Shown here in pieces: positions 10,903 through 22,960 of a stretch of DNA of 64,000 nt. The notes beneath the pieces were generated by a model, which was not told where the DNA came from, did no database searches, and saw only the letters and a program-made list of their open reading frames with translations. This DNA comes from Delphinapterus leucas (Eukaryota > Chordata > Mammalia > Artiodactyla > Monodontidae): positions 19,162,220 to 19,226,219 of the forward strand of contig NW_022098048.1 in NCBI RefSeq assembly GCF_002288925.2. Reading direction: 5' to 3'. Every line of letters starts with the position of its first letter. Position 1 is the stretch's first letter. The position numbers were made by a program, and so were the translations under genes.

Positions 10903-12195
10903 GGCTGAGAATGTCCAATTTCCCTGACAACATTTGCTGGAAAGACCATCCTTTCTCCAATTAGTTGTGTTTGCATCTTGATCAAAAGTCATTTGGGCAT
11001 GTTTGTGTGAGTTTATTTCTGGTTTCCTTACTCTGTTTCCTGATCTATGTGTCTATTCCTCCACCAGAACCACACAGTCTTGATTACTATAGACTTGAAT
11101 AGAATAAGTCTTGAAATTCCTTCCTCCCACTTTATTCTTCATTTTCAAAATTGTATTTAGCTATTCTAGTTTGCTTCCTTTTTCATATAAATTTTAGAGT
11201 AACTTGTATATATATACAAAAAAATCTTTCAAAGATATTGATAGGAGTTTTAGTTTGAGGAGAATTGCTATCTTTGGCATGTTGACTTTTCCAGTCATGA
11301 ACACAGTATATCTTTCTATTCATTCAAATCTTTTAAAATTTCTTTCACTAGTGTTGTACAGTTTACAACATACAAGTTCTGTACATGTTTTGTTAGACCT
11401 ACACCTAACTATTTCATTTTTTGAGCAATTTTAAGTAGTACTTTTAATTTCAATGTCCGTGTGTTTATCGCTAGTATTTAGAAATACAGTTGATTTTTGT
11501 ATGTTTATCTTATATCCTATGACCTTGACAAACTCACTTAATAGTTCTAGGATTTTTTGGTAGAGTCTTTGGAACTTCCTATATAGGCAAGCATGTCATC
11601 CACAAATAGGGGTGGTTATATTTCTTCCTTTCAGAGCTCTATCTCTTTTTTTCTATGTAATTTAATGCCTATTTATTGTCATATTGTACCAGTTAAAATT
11701 TCTAGCACTTTGCTGAATACGTGGTGAGATCAGGCATTCTAGCCTTGTTCCTGATGTTAGGTGAAAAACATTTCTTCACTAAGTTTAGTGTTAGCTGTAG
11801 AGATTTTTAGATGCTCTTTATTGAGAAAGTTCCTCTCTATTGTTTTTTTATTTTTTTAAGTTTTTCTAAAAAAAATCACGAATATGTATTGATACACTTA
11901 TCAATCAATGCAGAAATTAGCCTGTTAATATACTGGATTAGCTTATTAATATAGTGGATTACATTGATTGATTTTCAAATATTCAAACAGCTTTTGATCC
12001 CTGGAATAAATTACCCTTGTTAATGGTGTATAATTCTTTTTATTTACTGTTGAATTTTATTTGCTAATAATTAAGACCATCTTTTCCTTTTTCTGGTTTT
12101 AGTATATGTGTAGAATTAGCTTCATACAGTAAACTGGGAAATATTCCCATCTTTTCAACTTTCTGGAAAAGATTGTATGGAATTGTTGTTAATTC
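10811..12195 (-). mobile_element. Old L1M, host element of the nest, part 2
   Basis: Continues the L1M of 4,950-5,190 after the younger L1. Phrases such as GTCCAATTTCCCTGACAACA (10,914), GTCTTGATTACTATAGACTT (11,078) and ATCATGTCATCC-like reverse-transcriptase sequence near 11,590 come in L1 order. It is visibly more diverged than the two L1s that interrupt it. It is cut again at about 12,195. Confidence 0.85.
10855..10902. repeat. (TATC)n microsatellite
   Basis: About ten TATC units, after two degenerate TCAA-containing units, inside the old L1M. A clean tetranucleotide run of this length is likely to vary in length between individuals. Confidence 0.95.
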
Positions 12196-12624
12196 CTTTT
12201 CTTTTTTCCACATTTATTTAAACATCTTTATTGGAGTATAATTGCTTTACATTATTGTGTTAGTTTCTGCTGTATGACAAAGTGAATCAGCTATACATAT
12301 ACATATATCCCCATATCCCCTCCCTCTTGCGTCTCCCTCCCATCCTCCCTATCCCAACCCTCTAGGTGGTCACAAAGCACCGAGCAGATCTCCCTGTGCT
12401 ATGCGGCTGCTTCCCACTAGCTATCTATTTTACATTTGGTAGTGTATATATGTCCATGCCACTCTCTCACTTTGTCCAAGCTTACCCTTCCCACTCCTCG
12501 TGTCCTCAAATCCATTCTCTACGTCTGCATCTTTATTCCTGTCCTGCCTGCCCTTAGGTTCTTCAGAATAAGGTTGTTTTTTTTTTTTCGATTCCATATA
12601 TATGTATTAGCATACAGTATTAGT

Positions 12625-15600
12625 TTTTCTCTTTCTGACTTAATTCACTCTGTAAGACAGACTCTAGGTCCATCCACCTCACTACAAATAACTCAATTTT
12701 ATTTCTTTTTATTGCTGAGGAATATTCCATTGTATATATGTGCCACATCTTCTTTATCCATTTATCTGTCGATGGACACTTAGGTTGCCTCCATGTCCTG
12801 GATATTGTAAACAGTGCTGCAATGAACATTATGGTACATGACTCTTTGAATTATGGTTTTCTCAGGGTATATGCACAGTAGTGGGATTACTGGGTCATAT
12901 AGTAGTTCTATTTTTAGTTTTTCAGGGAACATCCATACTGTTCTCCATAGTGGCTACATCAATTTACATTCCCACCAACAGTGCAAAGGGGTTTCCTTTT
13001 CTACACACCCTCTCCAGGTTTTATTGTTTGCAGATTTTTTGATGATGGCCATTCTGACTGGTGTGAGATGATATCTCATTGTAGTTTTGATTTGCATTTC
13101 TTTAATGATTAGTTATGTTGGGCACCCTTTCATGTCTTTGTTAGCAATCTGTTTATCTTCTTTGGAGAAATGTCTACTTAGGTCTTCTTCCCAGTTTTGG
13201 ATTGGGTTGTTTATTCTTTTAATATTGAGCTGCATGCGCTGCGTGTATATTTTGGAGATTAATCCTTTGTCAGTTGCTTCATTTGCAAATATTTTCTCCC
13301 TTTCTGAGGGTTGCCTTTTTGTCTTGTTTATGGTTTCCTTTGCTGTGCAAAAGCTTTGAAGTTTCACTGGGTCCCATTTGCTTATTTTTGTTTTTATTTC
13401 CATTTCTGTAGGAGGTGGGTCAAAAAGGATCTTGCTGTGATTTATCATAGAGTGTTCTGCCTATGTTTTCTTCTAAGAGTCTCATAGTGTCTGGCTTTAC
13501 ATTTAGGTCTTTAATCCATTTTGAGTTTATTTTTGTGCATGCTGTTAGGGAGTTTTAATTTCATTCTTTTACATGTAGCTGTCCAGTTTTCCCAGCACCA
13601 CTTATCGAAGAGGCTGTCTTTTCTCCATTGTATATTCTTGCCTCCTTTATCAAAGATAAATTGACCATATGTGCGTGGGTTTATCTCTGGGCTTTCTCTC
13701 CTGTTCCATTGATCTATCTTTCCGTTTTTGTGCCAGTACCATACTGTCTTGATTACTGTAGCTTTGTAGTATAGTCTGAATTCAGGGAGCCTTATTCCTC
13801 CAGCTCCATTTTTCTTTCTCAAGATTGGTTTGGCTATTTGGTGTCTTTTGTGTTTCCATACAAATTGTGGAATTTTTTTATCTTAGTTCTGTGAAAAATG
13901 CCATTGGTCATTTGATAGGGATTGCATTAGATCTGTAGATTTCTTTGGGTAGTATTGTCATTTGCACAATGTTGATTTTTCCAATCTGTGAACATGGTAT
14001 ATCTCTCCATCTGTTTGTATCATCTTTAATTTCTTTCATCAGTGTCTTATAGCTTTCTGTATACAGGTCTTTTGTCTACTTAGGTAGGTTTATTCCTGAT
14101 ATTTTATTCTTTTCATTGCAGTGGTAAATGGGGCTGTGTCCTTAATTTCCTTTTCATATTTTTCATCATTAGTGTATAGGAATGCAAGAGATTTCTGTGC
14201 ATTAATTTTGTATCCTGCTACTTTACCAAATTCACTGATTAGCTCTCGTAGTTTTCTGGTGGCATCTTTAGGTTTCTCTATGTATAGTACCCTGTCATCT
14301 TCAAGCAGTGACAGTTCTTCCTCTTTGGATTCCTTTTATTTCTTTTTCTTCTCTGATTGCTGCAGCTAAAACTTCCAAAACTATGTTGAATAATAGTAGT
14401 GAGAGTGGACAACCTTGTCTTGTTCCTGATCTTAGTGGAAATGCTTTCAGTTTTTCACCATTGAGAACAAAGTTGGCTGTGGGTTTGTTATATATGGCCT
14501 TTATTATGTTGAGGTAAGTTCCCTCTATGCCTACTTACTGGAGAGTTTTTATCATAAATGTGTGTTGAATTTTGTCGAAAGCTTTTTCTGCATCTATTGA
14601 GATGATCATATGGTTTTTTTCCTTCAATTTGTTAATATGGTGTATCACATTGATTGATTTGCGTATATGAAGAATCCTTGTATTCCTGGGAGAAACCCTA
14701 CTTGATCATTGTGTATGATCTGTTTAATATGCTGTGGATTTTGTTTGCTAGTATTTTGTTGAGGATTTTTGCATTTGTATACATCAGTGACGTTGGTCTG
14801 TAATCTTTTTTTTAATGACATCTTTGTCTGCTTTTGGTATCAGGGTGATGGTGGCCTCGTAGAATGAGTTTGGGAGTGTTCCTCCCTCTGCTATATATTG
14901 GAAGAGTTTGAGAAGAATCGGTGTAAGCTCTTCTCTAAATGTTTGATAGAATTTGCCTGTAAAGCCATCTGATCCTGAGCTTTTGTTTGTTGGAAGATTT
15001 TTAATCCCAGTTTCAATTTCAGTGCTTGTGATTGGTCTGTTTATATTTTCTTTTTTTTCCTGGATCAGCCACAGAAGGTTGTGCTTTTCTCAGAATTTGT
15101 CCATTTCTTCCAGGTTGTCCATTTTATTGGCATATAGTTGCTTGCAGTAATCTCTCATGATCGTTTGTATTTCGGCAGTGTCTCTTGTTACTTCTCCTTT
15201 TTCATTTCTAATTCTGTTGATTTAAGTCTTCTCCCTTTTTTTCTTGATGAGTCTGGCTAATGGTTTATCAATTTTGTTTATCTTCTCAAGGAACCAACTT
15301 TTAGTTTTATTAATCTTTGCTATTGTTTCCTTCATTTCTTTTTCATTTATTTCTGATCTGATCTTTAAGATATTTTTCTATCTGCTAACTTTGGGGGTTT
15401 TTTTGTTCTTCTTTCTCTAATTGCTTTAGGTGTAAGGTTAGGTTGTTTATTCGAGATGTTTCTTGTTTCCTGAGGTAGGATTGTTTTGCTATAAACTTCC
15501 CTTTGAGAAATGCTTTTTCTGTATCCCATAGGTTTTGGGCCATTGTGTTTTCATTGTCATTTGTTTGTAGGTATTTTTGATTTCCTTTCTGATATCTTCA

Positions 15601-16386
15601 GTGATATCTTGGTTATTAAATAGTGTATTGTTTAGCCTCCACGTATTTGTACTTTTTACAGATTTTTTCCTGTAATTGACACCTAGTCTCATAGCGTTGT
15701 GGTCAGAAAAGGTACTTGATATGATATCAGTGTTCTTAAATTTACCAAGGCTTGATTTGTGACCCAAGATATGATCTATCCTGGAGAATGTTCCATGAGC
15801 TCTTGAGAAGAAAGTGTATTCTTTTGTTTTTGGATGGAATGTCCAATAAATATCAATTAAGTCCATCTTGTTTAATGTGTCATTTAAAGCTTGCATTTCC
15901 TTATTTATTTTCATTTTGGATGATCTGTCCATTGGTGAAAGTGGGGTGTTAAAAGTCCCCTACTATGATTGTGTCACTGTCGATTTCCCTTTTCATGGCT
16001 GTTAGCATTTGCCTTCTGTATTGAGGTGCTCCTCTGTTGGGTGCATAAATATTTCCAGTTGTTATATCCTCTTCTTGGATTGATCTTTTGATCATTAGGT
16101 AGTGTCCTTCTTTTTCTCTTATAATAGTCTTTATTTTAAAGTCTATTTTGTATGATATGAGAATTGCTACTCCAGCTTTCTTTTGATTTCCATTTGCATG
16201 GAGTATCTTATTCTATCCCCTCACTTTCAGTTTGTATGTGTCCCTAGGTCTGAAGTGGGTCTCTTGTAGACAGCATATATATGGGTCTTGTTTTTGTATC
16301 CATTCAGCCAGTCTATGTCTTTTGATGGAAGCATTTAATCCATTTACATTTAAGGTAATTATCGATATGTATGCTCCTATTACCAT
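12625..16386 (-). pseudogene. L1 ORF2 remnant (endonuclease-reverse transcriptase)
   Basis: The start is placed at 16,386, where the frame opens MVIGAYISIITLNVNGLN, the usual endonuclease start. The endonuclease end is recognisable in an open piece at 15,489-15,932 that keeps the SDHN catalytic motif. The reverse-transcriptase active site near 14,284-14,310 reads LLEDDRVLY instead of the usual LFADDMIVY-like motif, so the residues before the aspartate pair are changed as well as the frame being broken. The C-terminal pieces lie at 13,511-13,822, 13,113-13,448 and 12,620-12,829. It is a pseudogene. Confidence 0.88.
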
Positions 16387-16439
16387 TTTCTTAATTGTTT
16401 TGGGTTTGTCATTGTAGGTCTTTTCCTTCTCTTGTGTTT

Positions 16440-17384
16440 CCTGCCTAGAGAAGTTCCTCTAACATTTGTTGTAAAGCTGGTTTGGTGGTGCTGAATTCTC
16501 TTAATTTTTGCTTGTCTGTAAAGGTTTTAATTTCTCTGTCAAATCTGAATGAGATCCTTGCTGGGTAGAGTAATCTTGGTTATAGGTTTTCCCCTTTCAT
16601 CACTTTAAATATGTCCTGCCACTCCCTTCTGGCTTGCGGAGTTTCTGCTGAAAGATCAGCTGTTAACCTTATGGGTATTCCCTTGTATGTTATATGTTGT
16701 TTTTCCCTTGTTGCTTTTAATATGTTTTCTTTGTATTTAATTTTTGATAGTTTGATTAATATGTGTCTTGGCATGTTTCTCCTTGGATTTATCCTGTATG
16801 GGACTATCTGCACCTCCTGGACTTAACTATTTCCTTTCCCATATTAGGGAAGTTTTCAACTATAATCTCTTCAAATATTTTCTCAGTCCCTTTCTTTTTC
16901 TCTTCCTCTTCTGGGACCCGTATAATTCGAATGTTGGTGCATTTGATGTTGTCCCAGAAATCTCTGAAAGTGTCCTCAACTGTTTTCATTCTTTGTTCTT
17001 TATTCTTCTCTGCAGTAGTTATTTCAACTCTTTTATCTTCCGGGTCACTTATCCATTCTTCTGTCTCAGTTATTCTGCTATTGATTACTTCTAGGAATTT
17101 TTTATTTCATTTATTGTATTGTTCATTATTGTTTGTTTGCTCTTTAGTTCTTCTAAGTCCTTGTTAAACATTTCTTGTATTTTCTCCCTTCTATTTCCAA
17201 GATTTTGGATCATCTCTACTCTCATTTCTCTGAATTCTTTTTCAGGTAGACTGCCTATTTCCTCTTCATTTGTTTGGCCTGTTCGGTTTTTACCTTGTTC
17301 TTCATATGCTGCATATTTCACTGTCTTCTCATTTTCCTTAACTAATTGTGTTTGGGGTCTCCTTTTTCCAGGCTGCAGGTTCAT
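16440..17384 (-). pseudogene. L1 ORF1 remnant (RNA-binding protein)
   Basis: The N-terminal piece at 17,091-17,384 includes a charged coiled-coil-like stretch (KIQEMFNKDLEELKSKQTIM). The middle at 16,804-16,989 contains FRDFWDNIKCTNIRIIRVPE, the conserved ORF1 RNA-recognition motif. The C-terminal domain at 16,580-16,813 contains ARREWQDIFKVMKG. The three pieces are in different frames. Their order and spacing are those of a normal L1 ORF1. Confidence 0.87.
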
Positions 17385-18007
17385 AGTTCCCGTTGTTTTG
17401 AGGGTCTGCCCCCAGTGGGTAAGGTTGATTCTGTGGGTTGTGTAGGATTCCTGCTTGAGGGGACTGGTGCCTTTGTTCTGGGGATGAGGCTGGATATTGT
17501 CTTTCTGGTGGGCAGGACCAAATCTGGTGATGTTTTGGGGTGTATGAACCTAGTATGATTTTAGGCCGCCTCTCTCCTAATGAGTGGAGCTGTGTTCCAG
17601 TCTTTCTAGTTGTTTGGCATGGGGTGTCCAGCACTGGAGGTTGCTGTTCGTTGAGTGGAGCTAGGTCTTAACATTGAGATGAAGATCTTTGGGAGAGCTT
17701 TTGCTGATTGATATTATATGGGGCCAGGATATCTCTGGTCATTCAGTGTCCTGAACTTGGCTCTCCCACCTCACAGGCTCAGGCCTGACACCCAGTCAGA
17801 GCAGCAAGACCCTGTCAGCCACACGACATCTTGACCCCTGAGAAAGCTGCTCACTGGATGCACCACCTCAGCGGGGATCTGAGGAGCTCACTGGGAACAG
17901 GATACGATGCCACTGCTTAGCCTCAGGCACCTGAGGGATGACCTGGATGCTCCAAGGGTACAGTCCAGGGCATGGCAAGACGAGCCCCCACACCAAGGGA
18001 CTGGGGT
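17385..18007 (-). promoter_or_regulatory. L1 5'UTR (internal promoter region)
   Basis: About 620 bases, richer in GC than the L1 body, lie between the ORF1 remnant and the older L1M. In this L1 lineage the 5'UTR carries the internal polymerase II promoter. I infer the role from position only and cannot point to a verified promoter motif. No strong tandem monomer array is visible. Confidence 0.6.
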
Positions 18008-18145
18008 CCCATAGATTTTAGATCATGTTTCCATTTTCTTTTGTTTCCATGTATTTTTATATTTACCCTTTGATTTCTTCAGTGACTCATGGATTGTTTA
18101 GTAGCATATTGTTTATCCTCCATGTGTTCGTGTAAAGCATCACTC
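18008..18145 (-). mobile_element. L1M ORF2 endonuclease-region fragment, nest part 3
   Basis: CCCATAGATTTTAGATCATG, GATTTCTTCAGTGACTCATG and GTTTAGTAGCATATTGTTTA read in reverse as L1 ORF2 near the end of the endonuclease region. Orientation and divergence fit the host L1M of 4,950-12,195. However, about 0.6 kb of L1 sequence expected between part 2 and this part is missing. Confidence 0.7.
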
Positions 18146-18454
18146 GGGTGCATATAACACCTTATAAGAGGGGATTTGATTCAGCTTGAATTACAGGAAA
18201 TAGTAATGGATGTGGCAGCCTGGACACCTATGCTCTAATCTCTATCCACAGTTGACTATGTGCTCCAAGCCCTAGCCTCAGACTTGGGTCTCAGTCTCCA
18301 GACCTACGAGGTGTGGGCGGTTGAACTCAAGGACCTCAGAGGTACTTTCCACCTCAGTTGCTGTGGTCTCCTGACAGGTGATGACCTCCTTGTGCATCAG
18401 GACAGCTGCCTCTAGATGGGAGGGTTGAGGGGAGGACTCGTGGGCCACCTTAAT
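18146..18454. other. Unassigned non-coding stretch
   Basis: I see no repeat family, exon or RNA gene in these bases. Confidence 0.4.
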
Positions 18455-18625
18455 GACAACAAATAGCTCACATCGAGGAGAGATTACTATGTGTCAGATA
18501 CGGTGCTAAATGCTTTATGTGTGATATTTCCTTTCCACTTACAGGTGGAAAAACAGAGGCTTAAAGAGTTAATTTACTCAAGCTCACAGGTCAAGTAAAG
18601 GCTAATGCTAGTGACCCTTTCCTTG
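18455..18625 (-). mobile_element. MIR SINE remnant
   Basis: ACTATGTGTCAGATACGGTG, then GGTGGAAAAACAGAGGCTTA and CTCAAGCTCACAGGTCAAGT match the reverse of the MIR core (the ATTTTACAGATGAGGAAACT region). It is an ancient tRNA-derived, L2-mobilised SINE and is well diverged. Confidence 0.85.
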
Positions 18626-20079
18626 GTCCCTTTGTGATTCTGCTGTTCACTAGACACATTTATATATGAATAAGAGCCTATCTTATGTGAAAGAATATTT
18701 GACAAGCATCTTTGTCATTAAGGTTGACTCTAAATCTATAGCTGGATTTAAATTAAAGAGGCATCTCTGATCTCTGTCAAGATTATTCTGAATAAATTTT
18801 TTTTTGTTCTGGATTTTTAAAGTCTGGCTAAATTGTTTCATATCCTGCTGAGCAAATATCTTTGTAACATAACACATGGACTTTATTGGTACAGATTGGA
18901 ACCATAAAAAGATGAGCAAATCCCAAGACACAAAATATGCTTAGAGACAAAGTGCAAGACAGGTGCTGGATTGAAATGAAAAGCACAACAAAGTTGCAGT
19001 TTTGGAGTGCTTATTGAATAAAAATAAGCTAATTATGATGTATTGAGCCTCTAAGTAAATCTAAAGATTTTTTAGGAAATTTGGGAAGAATAGTGTTTTC
19101 TTCTTTTCCTTTTTTCTCTCTCCCCCTTCCCACTTCCTCTCCCTCCCCCTCTCACTTCCCCTCCCCACCTTACCAGTCATTCGTCTCTTTGAAAATTTCT
19201 ATTAGAGTAATATTCATGAGAAATGCTCTTCAGGTAATATAACTTGTTAAATGCCCAAAGACTGAAGATGAGTATCTATTTCCCAGGTTGATAAAAATTT
19301 ACAGACTTAAAGTTAAGGAAGCAAATATCCTGACCCATAGCCTGACAATTGCACTTTTCATGACATATCCTCTTTCTTCAAGATACGAAAAGGTGGAAAC
19401 AGATTGATACAGATTTCCAAGGTGACTATGTAGTTATATGAGATCAACTGAAGACTCTTTGGAGAAAATTTCAGGTGATTTGGTCACACAATGTGAAATA
19501 AGTACTGTTCTCATCTATTCAGAAATAGAAGTAATCCAGTGAGTTATAAATATCTTTTAGGGACCTAAGGGCAAAATCAAGACCATTCCACAAAGTCTTA
19601 GAAGTGTGCTCCATACAGAGATAAGCTATAGTTTTATTGTCTTTAAGTCTCGTTTTTACAACATCACTGTCATCGCATCTTTAAAGTGCAGTGGATTTTG
19701 AACCATTCTGGGAAAAGTAAAAATGACTAAATATCACTAGAAATGATGGATGAAAGGAGACAGGACTTAGATCAGTGGGGCAGAGAAATCATGAGGAAGA
19801 AACCTAGATCTGCAGACAGAGAAATAGAACATCTGACCCTCAACCCCAGCAAATTTGCCTGATCTGCTTGCAAAGCCTCAGCATCATAGAAGCCAGGGGA
19901 TCTCTCTATGCGGCTTGCCATGTCTTTAAAAATAAAAGGTAGACATAAGTTTTTGAAATAAAATAAAGGACAAAGTAGCCATAGCATTAAGTACACCAAA
20001 CATTCAGTGCTATAAATAAATATACAACAGAGGCAACACAGTGTAATGGAACTGGTCATGTCATGTGCATGATCAAAAT
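18626..20079. other. Unassigned stretch with a pyrimidine tract
   Basis: There is no recognisable gene. At about 19,098-19,175 a C/T-rich tract (TCCCCCTTCCCACTTCCTCT and similar) is the only low-complexity element. The open frames present are short and unrecognised. Confidence 0.45.
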
Positions 20080-20400
20080 TCTCTCCAAGCTCCCCATTAT
20101 ACTCAGTATATAAAGTCCCACCAAGTCTTACATGACCTGGTCCCTGGTTCTACATTACCCAGCCCCTAGCTGCATCTCCAGGTTCATTTCTCACCATGAT
20201 TCCCCTTCACTTTCTACTTCTTACCCTCCTTCATTTTTTTTCCTCTGGCTAAATGTTATGGTCCTTGGTTGGTTTTCTGTCTTCCCCACCAGACTATTAG
20301 CTTCTTGATGCAGAGATTTTTATTTTCACTGCTATATTCCAGTGTCAGACCTATGGTAGGTGTTCAAAAAATATTTTTGAATGAAAGAACAAACAATCAA
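20080..20400 (+). mobile_element. L2 LINE 3' end
   Basis: CTCCAAGCTCCCCATTATAC, then TCTTACATGACCTGGTCCCT, then TATTCCAGTGTCAGACCTAT and a GAATGAAAGAA tail follow the order of the L2 3' region. The full consensus ends CAATAAATATTTGTTGAATG-like. It is old, with internal deletions, and has no coding capacity. Confidence 0.8.
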
Positions 20401-21770
20401 ACCAACAGAACACTAGACTATGTATGTGTTGACTTGAAAGTCAATGTCTTTAGTAGGCGACCTTGAGAACCTCTAGGTGCTACAGTTTCATCTCAAGACT
20501 GAGGAGTTTGATGAAGATTTTTAAAGTCTTTCTAGTCACAAACACATTAATTTTAAAAAATAATGCAACTTAGTTTTCTAGGTTTGTGTGTGTCTAGCAT
20601 CAATTAACAGTACTTTTTAAGGTCCTGGTTCATGTGGACCTCTTGACCAGATTTTCTGTTTTCACTTTGAAATTTGTCTTGAAACAGTTGACGTGTGAAT
20701 ATATCCATTCGTCCTGTCTTTGTATTGTTGAAGTATATTTCATTTTCTGCCACTGGATATCAAGAGGATGGAAGCCCAATTTTGTAATTTTTGCCACTTA
20801 TATTTTATGTTTTATGATACTCATGTAGTGACAGGAACTAGTTGGAGTAATGTGGGCTTCAAAGCAAGATTGAAATGCAGTGAAAAGATTGAAACTAGAT
20901 TTTTAAACAGCCCCCATTAAAGTTGTTGGGAAAATCCACACGCTTTAAGTGTTTTATGATTTTCAGTTTGACTGGTACTTTGTTTCTTGTGATTAACTCA
21001 GCTTAGAGGTGTTGCTTTAAAGAATATGAAAACTAGATTGGCATTAAAACCCAGTGATCAAAAAACATGCTAATATTTGATGGTTAGATAAAATATAATT
21101 AAGTATTCTATTTTCTGTTAAGCTTATAACTCTATGTATTATATCCCTAAGTTGGATCCAAAAGCTGGAACATTTTGAGCTAACCAAATGTTCCCTTTCT
21201 TTTATGCCTTGTACACTATTGAATTTACATATTTTTTTCTTATACTATGTTTCAAATTAACCAACCCTCCTCCTATAATTTAGCCAGTCGAATAAACTGA
21301 AAATGAGAATGTACAAATCAAAATTTTAATTTATAAATAAAGTAGTATTTAGAAAGAATTGACATGAACACGACCTCTAACACTTCTGAAATCTACAGAG
21401 ACCCAATAAAACTGTACATTCCCTATAGATGTTTATGATAACATTTATGTATTAGCTTTAGTGGTGGGCATCTTGAACAAATGTCACTTTGAAATAAATA
21501 AACCAGGAATTGGTTAATATCTTTCTACTTTATTCTTCAGGCTAAGATGTTCCGAGAGACAAGTATCTGTTTTTCCAGACAAACAGGATTAAGTGAGAAA
21601 ACCAAATCTGTCAGGAGCTCTCAATAAATATTTTCCCCTTCTTCCTTATGTCAGTGCACCCATTGTACCATTGATTGCAACCAATTGTTCATCTTTGACT
21701 ATTTGAATGTTGTGTTACTTATTGCCATCACCCAGAGGGGCACAGTGGCCCTCACACTCTGTGATTGGGA
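20401..21770. other. Unassigned AT-rich stretch
   Basis: I find no repeat family, exon or RNA gene that I can support. Base composition is AT-rich throughout. Confidence 0.4.
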
Positions 21771-21774
21771 CTTC

Positions 21775-21900
21775 ATGTGTGTAGTGGTAAAAAGAACAGA
21801 CTTTGAAGTCAGACGGAGCTGAGTTTGTTTGTATTTGACATTTAAACTCCATATCTCTAAGTAACACACTTATATCTGTGCATCCTGATGTTTTAGCTGT
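21775..21900 (+). mobile_element. MIR SINE, 5' part
   Basis: GTGTAGTGGTAAAAAGAACA, then GACTTTGAAGTCAGACGGAG and CTAAGTAACACACTTATATC follow the MIR 5' half (tRNA-like head and start of the core). Confidence 0.7.
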
Positions 21901-22479
21901 AAGCATTCTCTACTGACTTTTTCTATGGAAGAAAAAGATTGAGTTCTCTTTCACCCCTTCCATTTCTACCCGTTCATGAACACTTCTTATCTCCTTATAC
22001 TGTTGGTTACATCATAGTCACTGTTGACATGACTGTCAATTCTCTTCACAGCTAAGAATGGGGTATACTATACTTTTATTTCCCTGTACAACTTTTAATT
22101 TTTTCCTACTGTTAGTAATAGTGTTAATTTTAATTTTTGTTGTTTGATTAAAAATAAAAAACACCAATCAAATTCCATTCTACTTTATTAATCATCTAAA
22201 TCTCCTCTTAAGATATTAGGTACTTATCACATTCTCATTCCTGTAGAAATGTGGAAATAGAAGAACCTTCTGACGTGCTTCAGTGTGGACTTGCTGTTCT
22301 CAACTCCAGTCTGGCTAAAAACTGGTGTCTCACTTCTCTTCTGAGCTGAACCCTCAATTTCCTGTGTCCCATGCCTTTCTCTTTCTTGGTTTACTCTCTT
22401 ATTTTGGTGGAGCATATTTTCCAGTTCCTTCATAAGAAAAGAGAAATAAGAGGTAAAATTTTTGAGAACTTAACATCTG
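21901..22479. other. Unassigned non-coding stretch
   Basis: Nothing recognisable. A minus-strand frame of 68 codons at 22,227-22,433 has no similarity I know. Confidence 0.4.
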
Positions 22480-22960
22480 AAAATGTCTAATTTTACTTCA
22501 TATTTGATTAATGGTTTGGCTAAATATTGCGTTCTGGTTTGGAAATCATTTTCCTTAAGAGTTTTGAAGGCATTGCTCCAACATCTTCTAGCTTCTAGTG
22601 TTGCTCTTAAATATCCCAAACCTACTCTGGCTTCTAATTTTTGTATATACTAACTTTTTAACTTTTTTCATTCTGGAAGCCTATAGGGTCTCCTGTGAGG
22701 TCTTCTGCCTCATATTGTGAAACGTTGTGATGATATGCCTAAGTGTGGGTCTATCTTCCTTCTTCCTGCTGGGCATTTAATGAGCTCTTTTTTTTTTTTT
22801 TTAACTTAATGAGCTCTTCAATCTAGAAACTCATTTATTTCTGTCTGACTTTCTTCCTAGGAGTTCTTCCTTTCTTCTTGGGAAGTACAGTTCTGGGAAA
22901 CTGTGTTGAATGATCTTCTTTATAACCTCCTTACCTCCTTTGTCTCTGGATAAGATGGTC
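22480..22960 (-). mobile_element. Old L1M 5'/ORF1-region fragment
   Basis: CTGAAAATGTCTAATTTTAC, GGAAATCATTTTCCTTAAGA, GAAGGCATTGCTCCAACATC and GATATGCCTAAGTGTGGGTC match a well-known old L1M segment read in reverse. It is interrupted at 22,777-22,818 by a poly-T insertion with a target duplication. Confidence 0.75.
22777..22818 (-). mobile_element. Poly-A-tail-only retroinsertion
   Basis: The 13-mer TTAATGAGCTCTT occurs at 22,777-22,789 and again, perfect, at 22,806-22,818. Between the copies lie only a run of T and then AAC. The surrounding old L1M has this site once. The simplest reading is a target-primed insertion on the minus strand that copied only a poly-A tail and about three bases. 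A tandem duplication with T-run growth is the alternative. Confidence 0.7.

Larger units (their letters stand above)
12200..18007 (-). mobile_element. Near-full-length L1 retrotransposon with 5'UTR, dead
   Basis: A 5.8-kb minus-strand L1. The 3'UTR is at about 12,200-12,625, ORF2 to 16,386, ORF1 to about 17,384 and a 5'UTR of about 620 bases beyond. It is of the same broad type as the L1 at 5,219 but keeps its 5'UTR. I found no clear target duplication, and the host L1M sequence on the two sides is not adjacent in an intact L1 (about 0.6 kb is missing). Stops and frameshifts are spread throughout, so it is inactive. Confidence 0.9.
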
